From Brachycybe producta (Eukaryota > Arthropoda > Diplopoda > Playtdesmida > Andrognathidae), in NCBI GenBank assembly GCA_036925085.1, contig JAUPFP010000035.1, forward strand, positions 2,297,856-2,361,855: a stretch of DNA of 64,000 nucleotides, read 5' to 3'. Position 1 is the stretch's first letter. Each line of letters opens with the position of its first letter. A program made the translations under genes and the position numbers. Below the pieces are notes generated by a model, which did not search any database, was not told where the DNA came from, and saw nothing but the letters and a program-made list of their open reading frames with translations. Of this stretch, positions 9,261 through 21,764 are shown piece by piece.

Positions 9261-9663
9261 GGCCAGGTCCGGCGGGATTACCCCCCCGTACGGTTCATGG
9301 ACCCAGGATCCTCCCCACCCTCCGCAGCAGGGATAGCTGCGCGCCACATGTACTCATGTGGTTGCCACCCATCCGGGTGGCCTTATCGAAAAATTTATAA
9401 AAAAATAAAATACGTTGCAACTGTTCTTTTCTTTTTAGATTTCAATAGCGGCTCGCCACTCAGCGAGCATTAATTATCTTTGTTTTATGTTTTCAGCCTT
9501 TTCCAATTTTTAAGGGCGCTGACACTTCGGTGCCAGTGCCTTTCCATAACCACCTCTGTACACGGTAAGTCCTCAGCCACCCATGTCTCCCCGCTGCGTA
9601 ACTTGAAAACCTTCCACCCTTGGCTGGAGTACGAGGACGTACTCCAAGCAAAGTTGGAGGGTA
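9261..9663 (+). other. 3' non-coding region with hairpins, splice-like sites and polypurine tract
   Basis: Three perfect short hairpins: CCACATG/CATGTGG (9344-9361), GCCACCC/GGGTGGC (9364-9381) and GCTCGC/GCGAGC (9451-9468). A pyrimidine tract ending in TTTTTAG (to 9438) and a GTAAGT donor (9565-9570) would bound a 126-nt exon. The purine-rich AAGTTGGAGGGTA (9651-9663) abuts the 3' LTR and is the likely plus-strand primer. Confidence 0.7.
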
Positions 9664-10349
9664 TGTAACACCCTGTAAATCGTGATCCCGCCAAAACCAT
9701 AGCCTGGGGGGTAAACAACTCTCAACCGTCCCTCCCTCCTCTCTGACTCACCTTTCTGACTCATGCCCAAGTGGCGGATTGATACATAAAGGACCATGGT
9801 CACTTGGACCTGGTTACACCTCGCAGGTGTACACAGGTCCAAGGTATAAAAGGACCATGTTCCTCTTTGTTCCTCAGTTCTTTCCTTTGCCTGTTTTTGC
9901 GATACATTCCAAATCATGGGCCTGAGGATTTCCAGTTAGTATATTACTATTCACCCTTGTATCTGTACTTCTTACAAGGAATGAATAAAAGTGTTGTAAC
10001 AAGAAGTAGCGTTGTCTCTATGTTTATGTAAATAACTTCTCTTCAGAGGCCGGAGGTTTCATAGGGCAGGAGCTATACGATTCTCAGCAGCTACAACATC
10101 TTCTCTAGTCGGAATACCGATGGAGAAGATGTATATCAGCATCAACCGGAAGAGAGAGAGATGGCCGCCACTCTCCTGCATTGATTTCACCCCCATGCAG
10201 AAGAGTGACTACAATCTATCTCCATCCAGCTCTCTCTACAGCTCGGATCTTCTCTGTGCAGGTGTCATACTGCTCAGAGAGGAAACGAAAAGTAGAAAAT
10301 GTCATCTAAAGGTTGGTAATAAAATATTGGTTGATGTCAAAAGCTCACA
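9664..10349 (+). repeat. 3' LTR (686 bp), identical to the 5' LTR
   Basis: Offset exactly 9600 bp from the 5' LTR with no difference found over the whole length. Identity implies very recent insertion or gene conversion. AATAAA at 9984-9989 is the expected transcript end signal. Confidence 0.95.
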
Positions 10350-10985
<636 letters not shown>

Positions 10986-12193
10986 TTCAAAAACACTTGC
11001 TTGATTTGTGCATATCTATCCACTCTCTCTTAATGGCCCATTTTACGTCATTTCCGCCTTCAACAGTCAGCAAAGTGCAGTGAAATTTGGAAGAAAAAAC
11101 AGGTGTTTCATCATAACTTATAATTTTATATCAATTCCTTGTTTTGCTATTAATTCCTCAAGGGGCTTTTCATAGAAACTTTTTTTCATTATTCATTACG
11201 TGTACATTGTACAGTGAATGTGTACATGCATGGATAAATTTAAAATATTTAAAACATACACACAAACAAAAAAAAAATACAATTTTTTCTTCATGATTGT
11301 AGACTGAACACAACCGACCCTCCCGGAGGCAAGGACGTGTTCAACGTGCAATGGCCGCCAAAGTTAATTTCTTACCAAATGATTATGGATCATGTTTTGA
11401 ACTCATCATAATGTTTTTTTTTTAAATAATAAAAGAATCTCATTAGGCAATCTTATTAACCTTATCAAAAATCCTTTTCAAAAGGCTTTGATATTAGAAA
11501 CAAAAAGAAAAACTAAGAATAACACTCAATATATACTATATACATGTGCATAATAAGTTGCTACATTTTTCTCTTAGAAATATTTCTTTTCAAGAGGATT
11601 TAAGGTCAACTTCACTTTCATTATTTGAAGGTGGTTGTTCTGAGCTAAGAATTCTTCCCCTGAAGGAATTATTTTTTTCTTTCTTCTTTGGTTGGTGATC
11701 ATCCTCCATATAAAATATTACAAGCGGAATTGGCGTGAAGTTCACTGACCCTTCAACATGAGATACAGATGACCACAGAAGGCCTATAATAATTTTTAAC
11801 TGACAAATAAGCATTTATATGATTGTATTTCATGAACAGCCCTCCCTGTCCAGCGAAAGTAGTTAGACTCTTAGCTACTATTAACATGGGTTGTGGGTTC
11901 AGTTTCTTAGCACTTAGGTTAGCACTTTTAAAGTCACTCCTGAAAAAAAATTCTATATATGATGATGAGCCTTTCAAGTCAAAAACAGGCCACATTTTTA
12001 AATGAATCATTTCTTTTTTTTAATCAGTTAAGAACAATTTTAACATGAACGGCTCTTCATACTTAACATGCTCTTCAAGATGCTTCAAAAGCATTCAGCA
12101 ACTGATCAACAAAAGTAAACAAATAAAAGATTTTTTGAAAAATCTTTTAAAAAAGAATTTCACATTTATTTGAAAATACTATGCTTTACCTTT
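10986..12193. other. AT-rich spacer, no gene seen
   Basis: Homopolymer-rich spacer. Short ORFs (for example near 11,590-11,814) lack codon-like composition or recognisable motifs. Confidence 0.6.
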
Positions 12194-12398
12194 TAAGATG
12201 AAGCTTCTGAAGTCATAGGATTGACAAAAAAATTTAGGATTGTGTGATTTTTTTTCTGATAAAAAATATGTAATAAAAAATTCAAAGAACCCTTTTGTTT
12301 AAATTGTTGACAATCTTTATTACTCCTTATCTATCAGAAACTAAATAACAAAATCCTAAATTTTGCAGCAATCAAAATGAAGTCACAAGCTTCTTCTT
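12194..12398. mobile_element. MITE with AAGCTTCT termini (copy 1)
   Basis: Inverted ends TAAGATGAAGCTTCTGAAG and CACAAGCTTCTTCTTA, continuing inward to a shared AAATTTAGGATT / AATCCTAAATTT. A related copy lies at 21,579-21,764. Non-coding. Confidence 0.65.
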
Positions 12399-12709
12399 AT
12401 ACCTTGTACAATGTACACACACGAGTTAAATGAATTCACATTCAATGTGTTTATAGGTGAATTATACGGAATCCAGTTATGGACAAGAGCCAAATAAAAA
12501 TTGACTATTATTAATATTTTAAAATTGAAATACTAAATCAATATTTTGTAAATAGTTAATATATTATATTTAAGTATTAATTCAATATTTTCAGATTATT
12601 AACTGAATAAAATGAATTCGACATATTGTTTGTTTGCCCTTTACAGGGCTCTGTAGAACACGTTTATTATTTAAATGCATTTAAAATATCAGGTGCGTGT
12701 GCTAGGTAT
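12399..12709 (+). mobile_element. ~310-bp MITE family, ATACCTWGTACACAC ends (copy 1)
   Basis: Starts ATACCTTGTAC and ends CTAGGTAT. Full-length relatives are at 20,006-20,326 (inverted), 22,318-22,620 and 43,929-44,234 (inverted); fragments at 15,360-15,397 and 52,461-52,506. The interior is strongly AT-rich with TTTGCCCTT and GAATTCATTTAA landmarks. Non-coding, deletion-derivative DNA transposon type. It directly abuts the neighbouring MITE. Confidence 0.85.
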
Positions 12710-13653
12710 TATGATGAGGAAAGTATATAGAAGAGTAAATTAAAGTGGAAGGAGCAACAATTTCATGTTCATATTTTTAAAAGTAAACTTTTTATCGCAG
12801 TTCGAAAAACTTATTTTTTGTTTACACTTTTTAAGGTGAAAAAGGAAAATGTACAGTCTTATGCAGTTATTAAAAGTTTATTTCAAAAGTTATTTCATTT
12901 TTAATACCTAGTGCACTTTTTTCCTTCTTGTCTAAAAAAATTCTTTTATAAGTTGTGTCAAAAAAAGTATTTTTAACCTGTTTTGCTACACCATATCCAA
13001 AAAAAATGAATTTTTTTTGTTTTCTTAAAACACCACTTTAACCTGTTTAGTACTGGTTTCAAGATATAAATTTAGGAGTTTTTGGCCTAAATTCAAGAAG
13101 TAAACTTGCACTTGAACTTCAACTTGAAGCCTATGAACAGGGTTCCAACATATAAAAAAATATGTATCTTTGAGTACCCTCTTTAAAAGGGTTTCTCTAT
13201 GTTCAAATCCTGATCAGAAAATTCCATTTGAAGTTCAAGAGCTTGCTCTCTTTTTGAATTTGGGCCTTTTGTAACTCCTACTTGAAGCGGCGATCCCATC
13301 AATGGCGACATTTCTCGCGATACTTAGTGCAAGAAAGAAGTCAAATATTGCTGTGGTCTTGCACAGTTTCGTACGAAAAAAATCGCACATGTGCGTTTTC
13401 TGCAAGACGGCCGGGTGTGTGCAAGAAACCACTTTTATGTCGTGCAAGAGTATTATCACATTGGTAATTGCAATGGATTCAATGACACACTGCAGTGACT
13501 CTTGCTTTAATGAATTTTGCGATATTCTTACTTTGCATATAGGAAGCTACCAAATACCTATTGTTATATCAATGCATTATTTGTTTATTATCTGTTTGTA
13601 CACAGAAGGGGAACTAAGTTCCCCCACTAGATTCTTTAAAATTTCTATAAGTT
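12710..13653. other. AT-rich spacer, no gene seen
   Basis: A less AT-rich patch (13,260-13,460) contains overlapping 60-118-codon frames on both strands, but they have no recognisable motif and no strand stands out. Confidence 0.5.
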
Positions 13654-14004
13654 TATAGTGTGCTTGCTGTACACCATGCTACCTTTGACGCGAGTCGCTG
13701 GCTTCTTTTCTCGCCCACCAAGAGCGAATTTCTGGCTGATAAATCGTTTACACGGTGCTGCTAAAATATATGAAGTTGCGAGCATTTGGAGAGAATTTTG
13801 TGGGGACAGACAGTCTGGGCTGGCCTTCTCGCACAAGTACAATATCCCAACTGTTCGCCAGTTGCCCAATGATTAATTCGCCACCGTCCTGACAGAGCCC
13901 TTCTTTTTAAGCGGCTCCTAAAATAAACCAGCTAGTCGCTGAGCTAGAAAGTTGGACATGTTCAACTTTTACTGAGTTTATCGCCGTGTACAGCACACCC
14001 TATA
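13654..14004. mobile_element. Putative MITE with TATAGTGTGCT / AGCACACCCTATA ends
   Basis: Imperfect terminal inverted repeats (TATAGTGTGCTTGCTGTACAC against GTGTACAGCACACCCTATA) around about 310 bp of sequence that is GC-richer than its surroundings. A 72-codon frame inside is not recognised. Confidence 0.5.
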
Positions 14005-15399
14005 GCTATATTATCTTCTACATATTAAGCATACATGTAATTTATATAGAAAATATTCTAATAAAATCAGTTAGAAATAAAAAAATACCCATAAAACATG
14101 CAGAAACGCAATTCTAGAAGTTAAATTTTATATCACTAAACACGTTTCTGTGAATTAACCAGTGGTACTTTTATCAAAAAAATTTGCGGAAATATTTCAT
14201 TGCTATTTAGAAGATAATAAAAAGGAGTTTTACTTTTGATTTTCAAACTAGGAAATACTTTCTCTTAAATAGAGTTTCCTGTTCGAAAAAAAAAAGAAAG
14301 AAAGATAATGACAACAATTAAAACAATGGAGCATGGAGACGACTGTTTGCATTTAAATAAAAAAACCAACAACAACAACAACAACAACAATGGGTGCAAG
14401 AGTGTGGAACATTCATTTGTTTGATGGCCACATTACAATCTTAATTTAACTCAATAGCCTCCTTTTTATACAGTATGTCTCAGAACCAAATGCATCAATC
14501 TAATTACCAAAATACAATTAAGCGGTGCAGCTAAATAATTTAAAATTAAGTATTTCAGAAACTATAAATGCTACACATTTAAAATTTCAATTCATTGTTA
14601 GGAACATATGGAAATCTAATTGTACAAAAAAAATGAAACAAATTTGAAAAGAATTAAAAAAGTGAGAATTGAAAAAAAAAATTGAAAGAATTAAGAGTTT
14701 TTTTTCCATTCTTAATTTTTATCAGAGTGAAGCGATTTTTTTAAACCTTGCTTTCTTTTATTAATCTATGACTTAATTCTTTTAACAATTTATTTCAATT
14801 TTATACTACATTTTAATATGTTAAACATATTTAAGTGCATAATTATAGCTTTTATAATTTGAGATGTTTAACGTTATGTATAAACAGACATTGACACCCA
14901 AGTTTACTTCGATAATATACTTGGGCGTTGGTTTTGTTACATACTGTATATGAAGAAAAAAATAGCCTAAAAGTTCAATGTAAAATAGGTGTGTCAAGCA
15001 ACACTGCCGAATCTTTTAAAATGTCAAAAAATAACATCTAGAAATCTTCAAGTCAACATACATTTTTAATTATTTAAAATGTTTATTTGAAAATAAACTT
15101 TTTTAAAAATTGTTTAAATTGTAGTAAAATTATTGATATATAAACGATTCATTGATATAAATCACTGAATGAATAATCCATAGTAAAACGATTTACTTTC
15201 GTATTCAAAAATGTTTATTACAAAAAAATGAAAATAAAATTGAACTTAAAACCATAACGCAATACGAAATTCTCTATAGTAAGTCTGTAGAAGGTTTTTC
15301 AGTTTAGCATTGTTTAAGTTTCACTTTCGCTGAATTAAGTAAAGCTTTAGAATACAAATATACCTAGTACACACCTGATAATTTAAATGCATTTAATGA
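14005..15399. other. AT-rich spacer with (AAC)n microsatellite and MITE fragment
   Basis: A short (AAC)n run is at about 14,369-14,391. 15,360-15,397 is one end of the ATACCTWGTAC MITE family, cut off by the repeat arm that starts at 15,400. No gene seen. Confidence 0.6.
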
Positions 15400-16140
15400 T
15401 GTTACTAAAACTGCAAGAAGTCGCCTCACAAGTCCTTCTATTTTTAGACAAGGTTCAAAATCGTTCGTTTTTTTAACCCCATGTTAAATCACATTGGATC
15501 AAAACCGGCCCACAAACATTTGAAAAACTCTCCTTAAAAACGATTTAGAACAATAACAAAATAATTAACACATACTTTCATGTTCATACTTTCACGATGT
15601 TTTCTTTTTATAAATTTTTAAAAAGTCCTATTTTTAATAACGTTTAAAATCGTACATTTTTGAACTCCTTGTTAAGACCCATAGGAGCAAAACACCGTCC
15701 CACAAACGTTAAAAAACTCCTTAAAATGATTTAGAATAACCAAAAAAATTAGCACGTACTTACACGTGTTTATTGCCTTGACGGTGATTCTTCTTACTAA
15801 ATTCTGAAAGGTCCTTTAATTTTTTAACAAGGTTCAAAATCTTACGTTTTTTTAACTCCATGTTAAGTCCCATAGGACCAGAAAACCGTCACCCAAACAT
15901 TTGAAGAACTCCCATTAAAAACGACATTGAACAATCACATAATAATTAGCACGTGCATTAATCTATTGGCTTCACGATGTTTTCTTTTTATAAGCTTAGC
16001 ACGTGAACTTATTTTTCTATTAATTATTATGTGACTTGAAACCGAGAGAAAAAAACGTTAAAAACCGTTTTTCAATCAAAAACGATCGCAGCGCCTACAT
16101 TCGGAGAAATTTTGAACTAAACGCTGTATCTAGGCTCTTA
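15400..16140 (-). mobile_element. Repeat arm of ~191-bp units (left arm of inverted pair)
   Basis: About three tandem units (landmark CATGTTAAGTCCCATAGGA near 15,480, 15,670 and 15,861) ending in GCGCCTACATTCGGAGAAAT and TCTAGGCTCTTA. An inverted copy is at 17,281-18,112; related copies at 35,250-35,677 and, more distantly, 53,089-53,921. Non-autonomous DNA element; class unknown. Confidence 0.7.
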
Positions 16141-16318
16141 AAAACTTTGGCAAAATTAGTTTTAACTCCATTCACGTCCAATAGAAGCCGTTCACTAACA
16201 ATAAAACCGGCGATTGTTGCAACCCGGATCACCACTATCACCTTGTGACGACTCTTATTATTAATAATTTAATATTTAATATTATTTCATTTATTTGTAT
16301 CTTCTTAATGAATAAAAT

Positions 16319-16530
16319 GCCGACGCCTTGGTGGTGCAGTGGGATGGTGTTGGGGGTCCCGGGTTCGAATCCTGGTACAGGCATGGCTGTTTGTGTGTGC
16401 CTTCATCTTCATATGCAGAAGGCAAGGGGAAACCACTGCATTTCACGTTTCCTTAGTATGCAGCAACGTACACTTGCTGTTTAACCAGTACATCACTGTC
16501 CATGGACTGCATGCATGACTTATCATCATC
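16319..16530 (+). mobile_element. tRNA-derived SINE with perfect 12-bp target duplication
   Basis: AATGAATAAAAT occurs at 16,307-16,318 and again at 16,531-16,542. The element starts with a tRNA-like head holding an A-box (TGGTGCAGTGG) and a consensus B-box (GGTTCGAATCC), the two parts of a pol III promoter. A body with GGCAAGGGGAAACCACTGCA follows, then an ATC-repeat tail. It needs a LINE partner for mobility. I do not recognise the body domain. Confidence 0.88.
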
Positions 16531-16542
16531 AATGAATAAAAT

Positions 16543-17280
16543 AGGATTCTTATATGAAGCCTAATGAAGGATTTGAGAGATTCGAGATTCGAGAGAATCG
16601 AGTACCTTTTAGGATTTGGATTCAAGAAAATTTAGGATTCGTCCCACTAATTTTTTTTTTTAAATCTGTTTTTTCACTTTTATTAAAATATCATGTGGTA
16701 TGAATTTCGATAGGCCCAGCGTTATAAATATATGGGTGGTCACTGGTTAAACAGTTTAGATTTACGTGGCACTTTCAGATGTAATTTCTCCTCTACCCGG
16801 TAAGCAATTTTAAACAACATGACCAAAATGTAAACCTACACATTGACGTCAAGCATACAACGTCATCAAGTCTACCCACAAACAACTGAACAAAAACCTA
16901 TCCCACCCAAATTTCAAGTTCTAAGAGATTTGTTAATTAAAATGTTACATCCACCCTTTTTCTTTCTAATTTACAAAGTCAGTAAGATACCATCTGCTTT
17001 ATTGACCGTTTCTATATTCTATCAGGGTTGGAAGTGGGAAACTTAACTAATTTTTTTTTGGAAAAATATCAAAATTTAAAAAAATTGTTTATAAATTACG
17101 AATCTAGCATGTTTAATGCTTTAACATGAATTTCACTTAATTACACTTATATAAAGTCTACCAAAAGAGTAAAATATGCCTAAATATTCCATTTCCATTC
17201 ACAGAAATACTTGGCACGCAACTAACTGCTAATGCAAAAAAATTAAGTGTTTTAGAAACTAGAAAAGTAACTGAATTAGT
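16543..17280. other. Spacer between the inverted repeat arms
   Basis: AT-rich sequence with no recognised gene. Together with the SINE it fills the gap between the left and right arms. Confidence 0.5.
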
Positions 17281-18112
17281 TAAGAGGCTAGATAGATCGT
17301 TTAATTCGAAATTTCTCCGAATGTAGGCGCTGCGATCGTTGTTGATTGAAAAACGGTTTTTTAACGTTTTTTCTCCCAGTTCGAAGTCACATAATAATTA
17401 ATAGAAAAATAATTTCGCGTGCTAACCTTATAAAAAGAAAACATGGTGAAGAAAATAGATTAATGCACGTGCTAATTTTTGTGTGATTGTTATAAGTCGT
17501 TTTAATGGGAGTTCTTCAAATGTTTGGGTGACGGTATTTTGCTCCTATGGGACTTAACATGGAGTTAAAAAAACGTAAGATTTTAAATGTTATTTAAAAA
17601 TAGAAAGCCCTTTTAAAATTTAGAAAAAGGAATAATCCTGAAGGCAATAAACACGTGTAAGTACGTGCTAATTTTTTTTGGTTGTTCTAAATCATTTTAA
17701 TGGGAGTTCTTCTAACGTTTGTGGAACGGTGTTTTGCTCCTACGGGACTTAACATGGAGTTAAAAAACGTACTATTTTAAACGTTATTAGAAAATAGAAG
17801 GACCTTTTCAAAATTTATAAAAAGGAAACATCGTGAAGCCAATACATGAAAGTATGTGCTAATTATTTTGTTATTGTTCTAAATCGTTTTTAACGAGAGT
17901 TTTTCAAATGTTTGTGGGACGGTTTTTGATCCTATGGGATTTAACATGGGGTTGAAAAAACGAACGACTTTGAACCTTGTTTAAAAATAGAAGGACCTTT
18001 TCAAAAATTATATAAATCGAGCACGTGAAGAACAATACTTTTTATTGCATTTTGCGCTTTACTGTATTTGAATTGAGCGATTGTGAGGCGATTTCTTTCA
18101 GTTTTAGTAACA
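17281..18112 (+). mobile_element. Repeat arm of ~193-bp units (right arm of inverted pair)
   Basis: Inverted relative to 15,400-16,140. Begins TAAGAGGCTAGATAG, has GACTTAACATGGAGTT landmarks at about 17,551, 17,746 and 17,938, and ends GTTTTAGTAACA, the complement of the left arm's TGTTACTAAAAC start. About 70 bp near the outer end is absent from the left arm. Confidence 0.7.
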
Positions 18113-19374
18113 CCTTATAAGAACACTCATTTGTCTCGTTGTCGTCTGCTCAAAACAACAAGATGGACGTGTACCTAGGCACTTAAGATTTTTACATTTT
18201 TTTGATTCTGTCTGTTACATGGTTATGAGTTATAAATAACAATTTACTCTCATTTTCTGTAATAAAACCCACCAAGTTCTATTCCATTGTTCTCATTTAT
18301 TTGCAGATTTCACAATGTCTATTTAACTTGTTTATATAAAAAAAACCTTTTAACAAACAAAAAATTACAAACTATGGCTATCAATAGCAGCATTGTAATA
18401 AGTCGTTACAACTGTTAAAAGTAACTAAGTAGTAAAGTACCAACAATTCTGAATGGCCAACACAATAATATAATGATATACTTCAACGTTGTTGCGGATC
18501 TATTATTTTTAATTAAACATTCTGTACAGGTGATTTTTATTATTATAACACTAAAGACACTTAAATGAATTCTATTTTTAAAAAAACAAAAAAACAATAC
18601 AACTTGCTAATTTCGTTCAGTTGCAAATAGAAAACCTTTTTTTATATATACAGTTCTAAATTGACAAAACAAGGACAACTTGAAATTAATTATGTAAATG
18701 GGTCAAACGTATTTTTTTTTCGTGCTTTATAGCTTATGATATTGTTAAGTGTCACGTGCACAATGGACAACAGTTGGTGTGCTGGAGTAGTTTACATCTA
18801 TATTTTTTTGCATAGATATCTACTTTTTTATTTATTGACGTCAGTAATCCACTATTCATTATTATCAGCATTTGTACAAGTTGCAACAAAAAAAATGAAC
18901 AATAGAAAACACTGCACAAATTCATGATGTGCTGTTTTGCATATTAAGTTATTAACACAAAGACCAAATCGCGTCTCTTGAATTATAAAAATTTCATATA
19001 TCAAATGGAGATTGAGATTGATCGGTTTTCACAAAGATGTATACGTATAAGAATTGATAAAAGATTGAAAAATGCTCAGTAATTTGTACAATATAACAAT
19101 GTTACGGCATAAAATGGTCAAGTGTGGTGGCATTGGTAAAATGTACATGGTGTTGCAATCCTGTGACATTTCTACGCAGTATTTGTAACGCTGCGGTTAC
19201 GTGAAACCTTTCACAGTGTACTTTGTAAAGTGTGCTTTCAGAAGAATGCCATGTTATGATTTTCATTATAGCTACTACTGTCATCTTTTATATTGTTTCT
19301 TACTATATGTATGTAGACCTACATGTACTACTCATACTTGCACACTTGTACAGTAATGACTAGACTTGACAGCT
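18113..19374. other. AT-rich spacer, no gene seen
   Basis: No coding signal, tandem array or inverted ends noticed. Confidence 0.55.
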
Positions 19375-19518
19375 GTGGAGGACAGTCCTCCATTCAGAAG
19401 AACTGTCCTCCGGCCAGGACCGTCCTCCACAAACGTATTTAAGTTTTTATACAATTTATTGTGTGGAGGACGGTCCTGGTCGGAGGACATTTCCTCCGTA
19501 TGGAGGACTGTCCTCCAC
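19375..19518. repeat. 144-nt near-perfect hairpin
   Basis: Arms of about 58 nt built from GTGGAGGACAGTCCTCCAT pair around a ~25-nt AT-rich loop (AAACGTATTTAAG...). The arms themselves contain the palindrome GGAGGACAGTCCTCC. It may be a tiny foldback MITE; a transcript would be a good double-stranded RNA substrate. Confidence 0.75.
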
Positions 19519-20005
19519 AAAGGAGGAAAGGTGGCAAACCTAGTTATGACCATAACCTAAAACGTTACTTACGCTAAAGTGAAACTTAAACAAAGCTAAA
19601 CTGAAAAACTCTTCATATACTTATTATTGAGAGTTTTGTCTTCCATCATTATTTAAGATTAACTTTTAAGAAGAAGGGATTAGTTAAAACAGAGCGTGTA
19701 TTAACTCAGTCAATGGCAATAGATTATATGACAACGCATTCTGCTATTATAAAATTCAATTTTAAATACAATACAACAATTATACAATTATAACTGAACA
19801 AGATATATTGTATTGTAATGCCTTCAGAGGTCGCGCAGCTGAATGCTATAACATTTAACTGAAACGTCAAAGTGTTTCTAGTAGTAATCTAATGCAAATT
19901 AAGCAAAATTTAAAAAATAAAATAAAATAGAATTTAACTTTGGTTATTTTGCATTGGAAAACAAAAATAAATTGAAAGTGATTAATTAACTTGAAAACTA
20001 ATATA
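19519..20005. other. AT-rich spacer, no gene seen
   Basis: No feature supported. Confidence 0.5.
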
Positions 20006-20326
20006 ATACCTAGTACACAGTACACACCTGATAATTTAAATGCATTTAAATAATAAACGTGTTCTACAGAGCCTTGTGTGAAGGGCAAACTTGTAAATAA
20101 TATGTCGAATTCAATTTATTCAGTTAATAATCTGAAAATATTGAGTTAATACTTAAATATAATATAGAAACTATTGACAAAATATTGATTTAGTATTTCA
20201 ATTTGAAATATTAATAATGAAGTCAATTTTTATTTGGTTCATGAATCATGTCCTTAACTGGATTCCGTATAATTCACCAAAACACATTTAATTTGAATTC
20301 ATTTAACTCATGTGTGTACAAGGTAT
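20006..20326 (-). mobile_element. ~310-bp MITE family, ATACCTWGTACACAC ends (copy 2)
   Basis: Inverted relative to the copies at 12.4 and 22.3 kb. Starts ATACCTAGTACACAG and ends GTGTACAAGGTAT, with the shared GAACACATT/GAATTCATTTAA interior. Confidence 0.85.
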
Positions 20327-21578
20327 AAAACGAATTCCATATTATATTTAAATTGGAAATTCTTCAATTTTAATTTTTTTAATTAAAAATTATGCAAAAA
20401 AAAAAACCCCAAAAAACCCCAACTAAAATAAAAATCTATTAATTTGAAAACCGTTATGCTACTGAAAAAGATCATTTTTAACTACACGTACTAACTTATT
20501 TTATGTGCATTCTTTTTACTATTCTAGTTTGTATTATACTTTCTTAAAATTCTAATTACAAACACACAGTAAGTAATCAGCAACCCACAGTCTTTTTTCT
20601 AAGATTTTATATGAATTTTATAATAAATTAAAAGTAATTTGTCCTAACTGTAATCGACTAACTAAATTCAACATTTTATGTTTCATGCAAATTAATGAAG
20701 ATTTTTTTGTTTGTTACCTGCTGTCGAATTTATTTAATTACGGATCCAATGTATAGTGTATTCCTCCAATTATTTGAATATAGATACTGAAGGGTTAAAA
20801 TAATAACTTGTGCAGCATTAAAATACACATTAATAAAATAAATATCCTTTGATTCATGTGCATAATCCAGTACACAAAAATATAAAAATTATTTTAACTC
20901 ATAAAAAGAATGATTTTGCTCAGAAAAAAACTGAACTGAGTGAGTTAGCAGCAACAACAGCAGCCATGTATTTAGTTAGTCGAGTCTTTGCCACTCACTC
21001 AAGTCACTGACTAAAAGTGTGACTGGCTCCTAAAAGAAACAAGTGAAACTTTTAGAAAGTGGATAACAGGTGACCTCTAAGCTACAACTCTGTCCGTAAG
21101 CAAACCGCTTTCACACTGAGAAAGAACCAGTTTGAAAGTGAGAGAGAGAGAAAGAGGGGGGCTTGTGTTCACCACACAAGCCCAACTTTTGACAATGATT
21201 TGCACATATGTAGCATACCAAGTGAGGGAGGTATTCAGGCAGGTGAAACACAACAATCCTCCTTCTCAAATAATATTTTTTACACCCACTACCAACATGC
21301 ATGTAACAAATATGCTCAGTTGTTTTTTCAACCATTTAATACTTTATATGATTTCCATTTTTTCTTCTAAATCTAGTTTTTGCTACAAAAATTTTAGAGC
21401 AATTACTGAAGTCATTGAAGACTCCCAACACCACAAAAAAATCGTGTTTTAAATATGAAAGTGATGGTAAAAGTGAATTTACATTAAGCAATAAAATATA
21501 GTAATGAGTTGTACAATGTGGCATACCACAATAGACTACCACAGTTTGTGGCAGTGTTGTAAAAAGAGCTAAAACTGC
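20327..21578. other. AT-rich spacer, no gene seen
   Basis: No credible ORF; a 106-codon frame at 21,132-21,452 has no recognisable features. Confidence 0.5.
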
Positions 21579-21764
21579 CTCATCCTTAGAAGATGCTCGT
21601 GACGTCATAGGGAATGACCAAAAATTTAGTACCAGCATTGTGTCACTTAGTCTCGAAGGATTCTTGAATTCTTTTGTTATTGCCCCTTTTTTATCAGACA
21701 AAATGACAAAATCCTAAATTTTTCGTCAATTCCTATGAAGTCACAAGCTTCTTCTTAGGATGAG
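21579..21764. mobile_element. MITE with AAGCTTCT-type termini (copy 2)
   Basis: Outer ends CTCATCCTTAGAAG / CTTCTTAGGATGAG, then GACGTCATAGGGAATGAC / TCAATTCCTATGAAGTC. It shares AAATCCTAAATTTTT...AAGTCACAAGCTTCTTCTTA with 12,194-12,398. Confidence 0.7.

Larger units (their letters stand above)
64..10349 (+). mobile_element. Complete non-autonomous LTR retrotransposon: Gag-PR plus novel ORF2, no RT or integrase
   Basis: Two 686-bp LTRs (64-749 and 9664-10349), TG...CA ends, read as identical when compared line by line. The flanks are ATAT on both sides (60-63 and 10350-10353), consistent with a 4-bp duplication; the TA repeat makes this ambiguous here, but relatives at 28.6, 56.9 and 58.4 kb show clear 4-bp duplications. 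A primer-binding site lies 2 nt after the 5' LTR and a purine-rich tract abuts the 3' LTR. Only two long ORFs exist: Gag-protease and an unknown protein. No reverse transcriptase, RNase H or integrase motif is visible, so mobility must come from an autonomous relative. Both ORFs are visibly GC-richer than the surroundings. The size, Gag-PR content and missing pol recall the plant TR-GAG class of non-autonomous elements. Confidence 0.93.

Noticed and set aside
16320-16395. A genuine tRNA gene
   Set aside because: A- and B-boxes are present, but the sequence does not fold into a full cloverleaf and is bounded by a SINE-type 12-bp target duplication with a tail.
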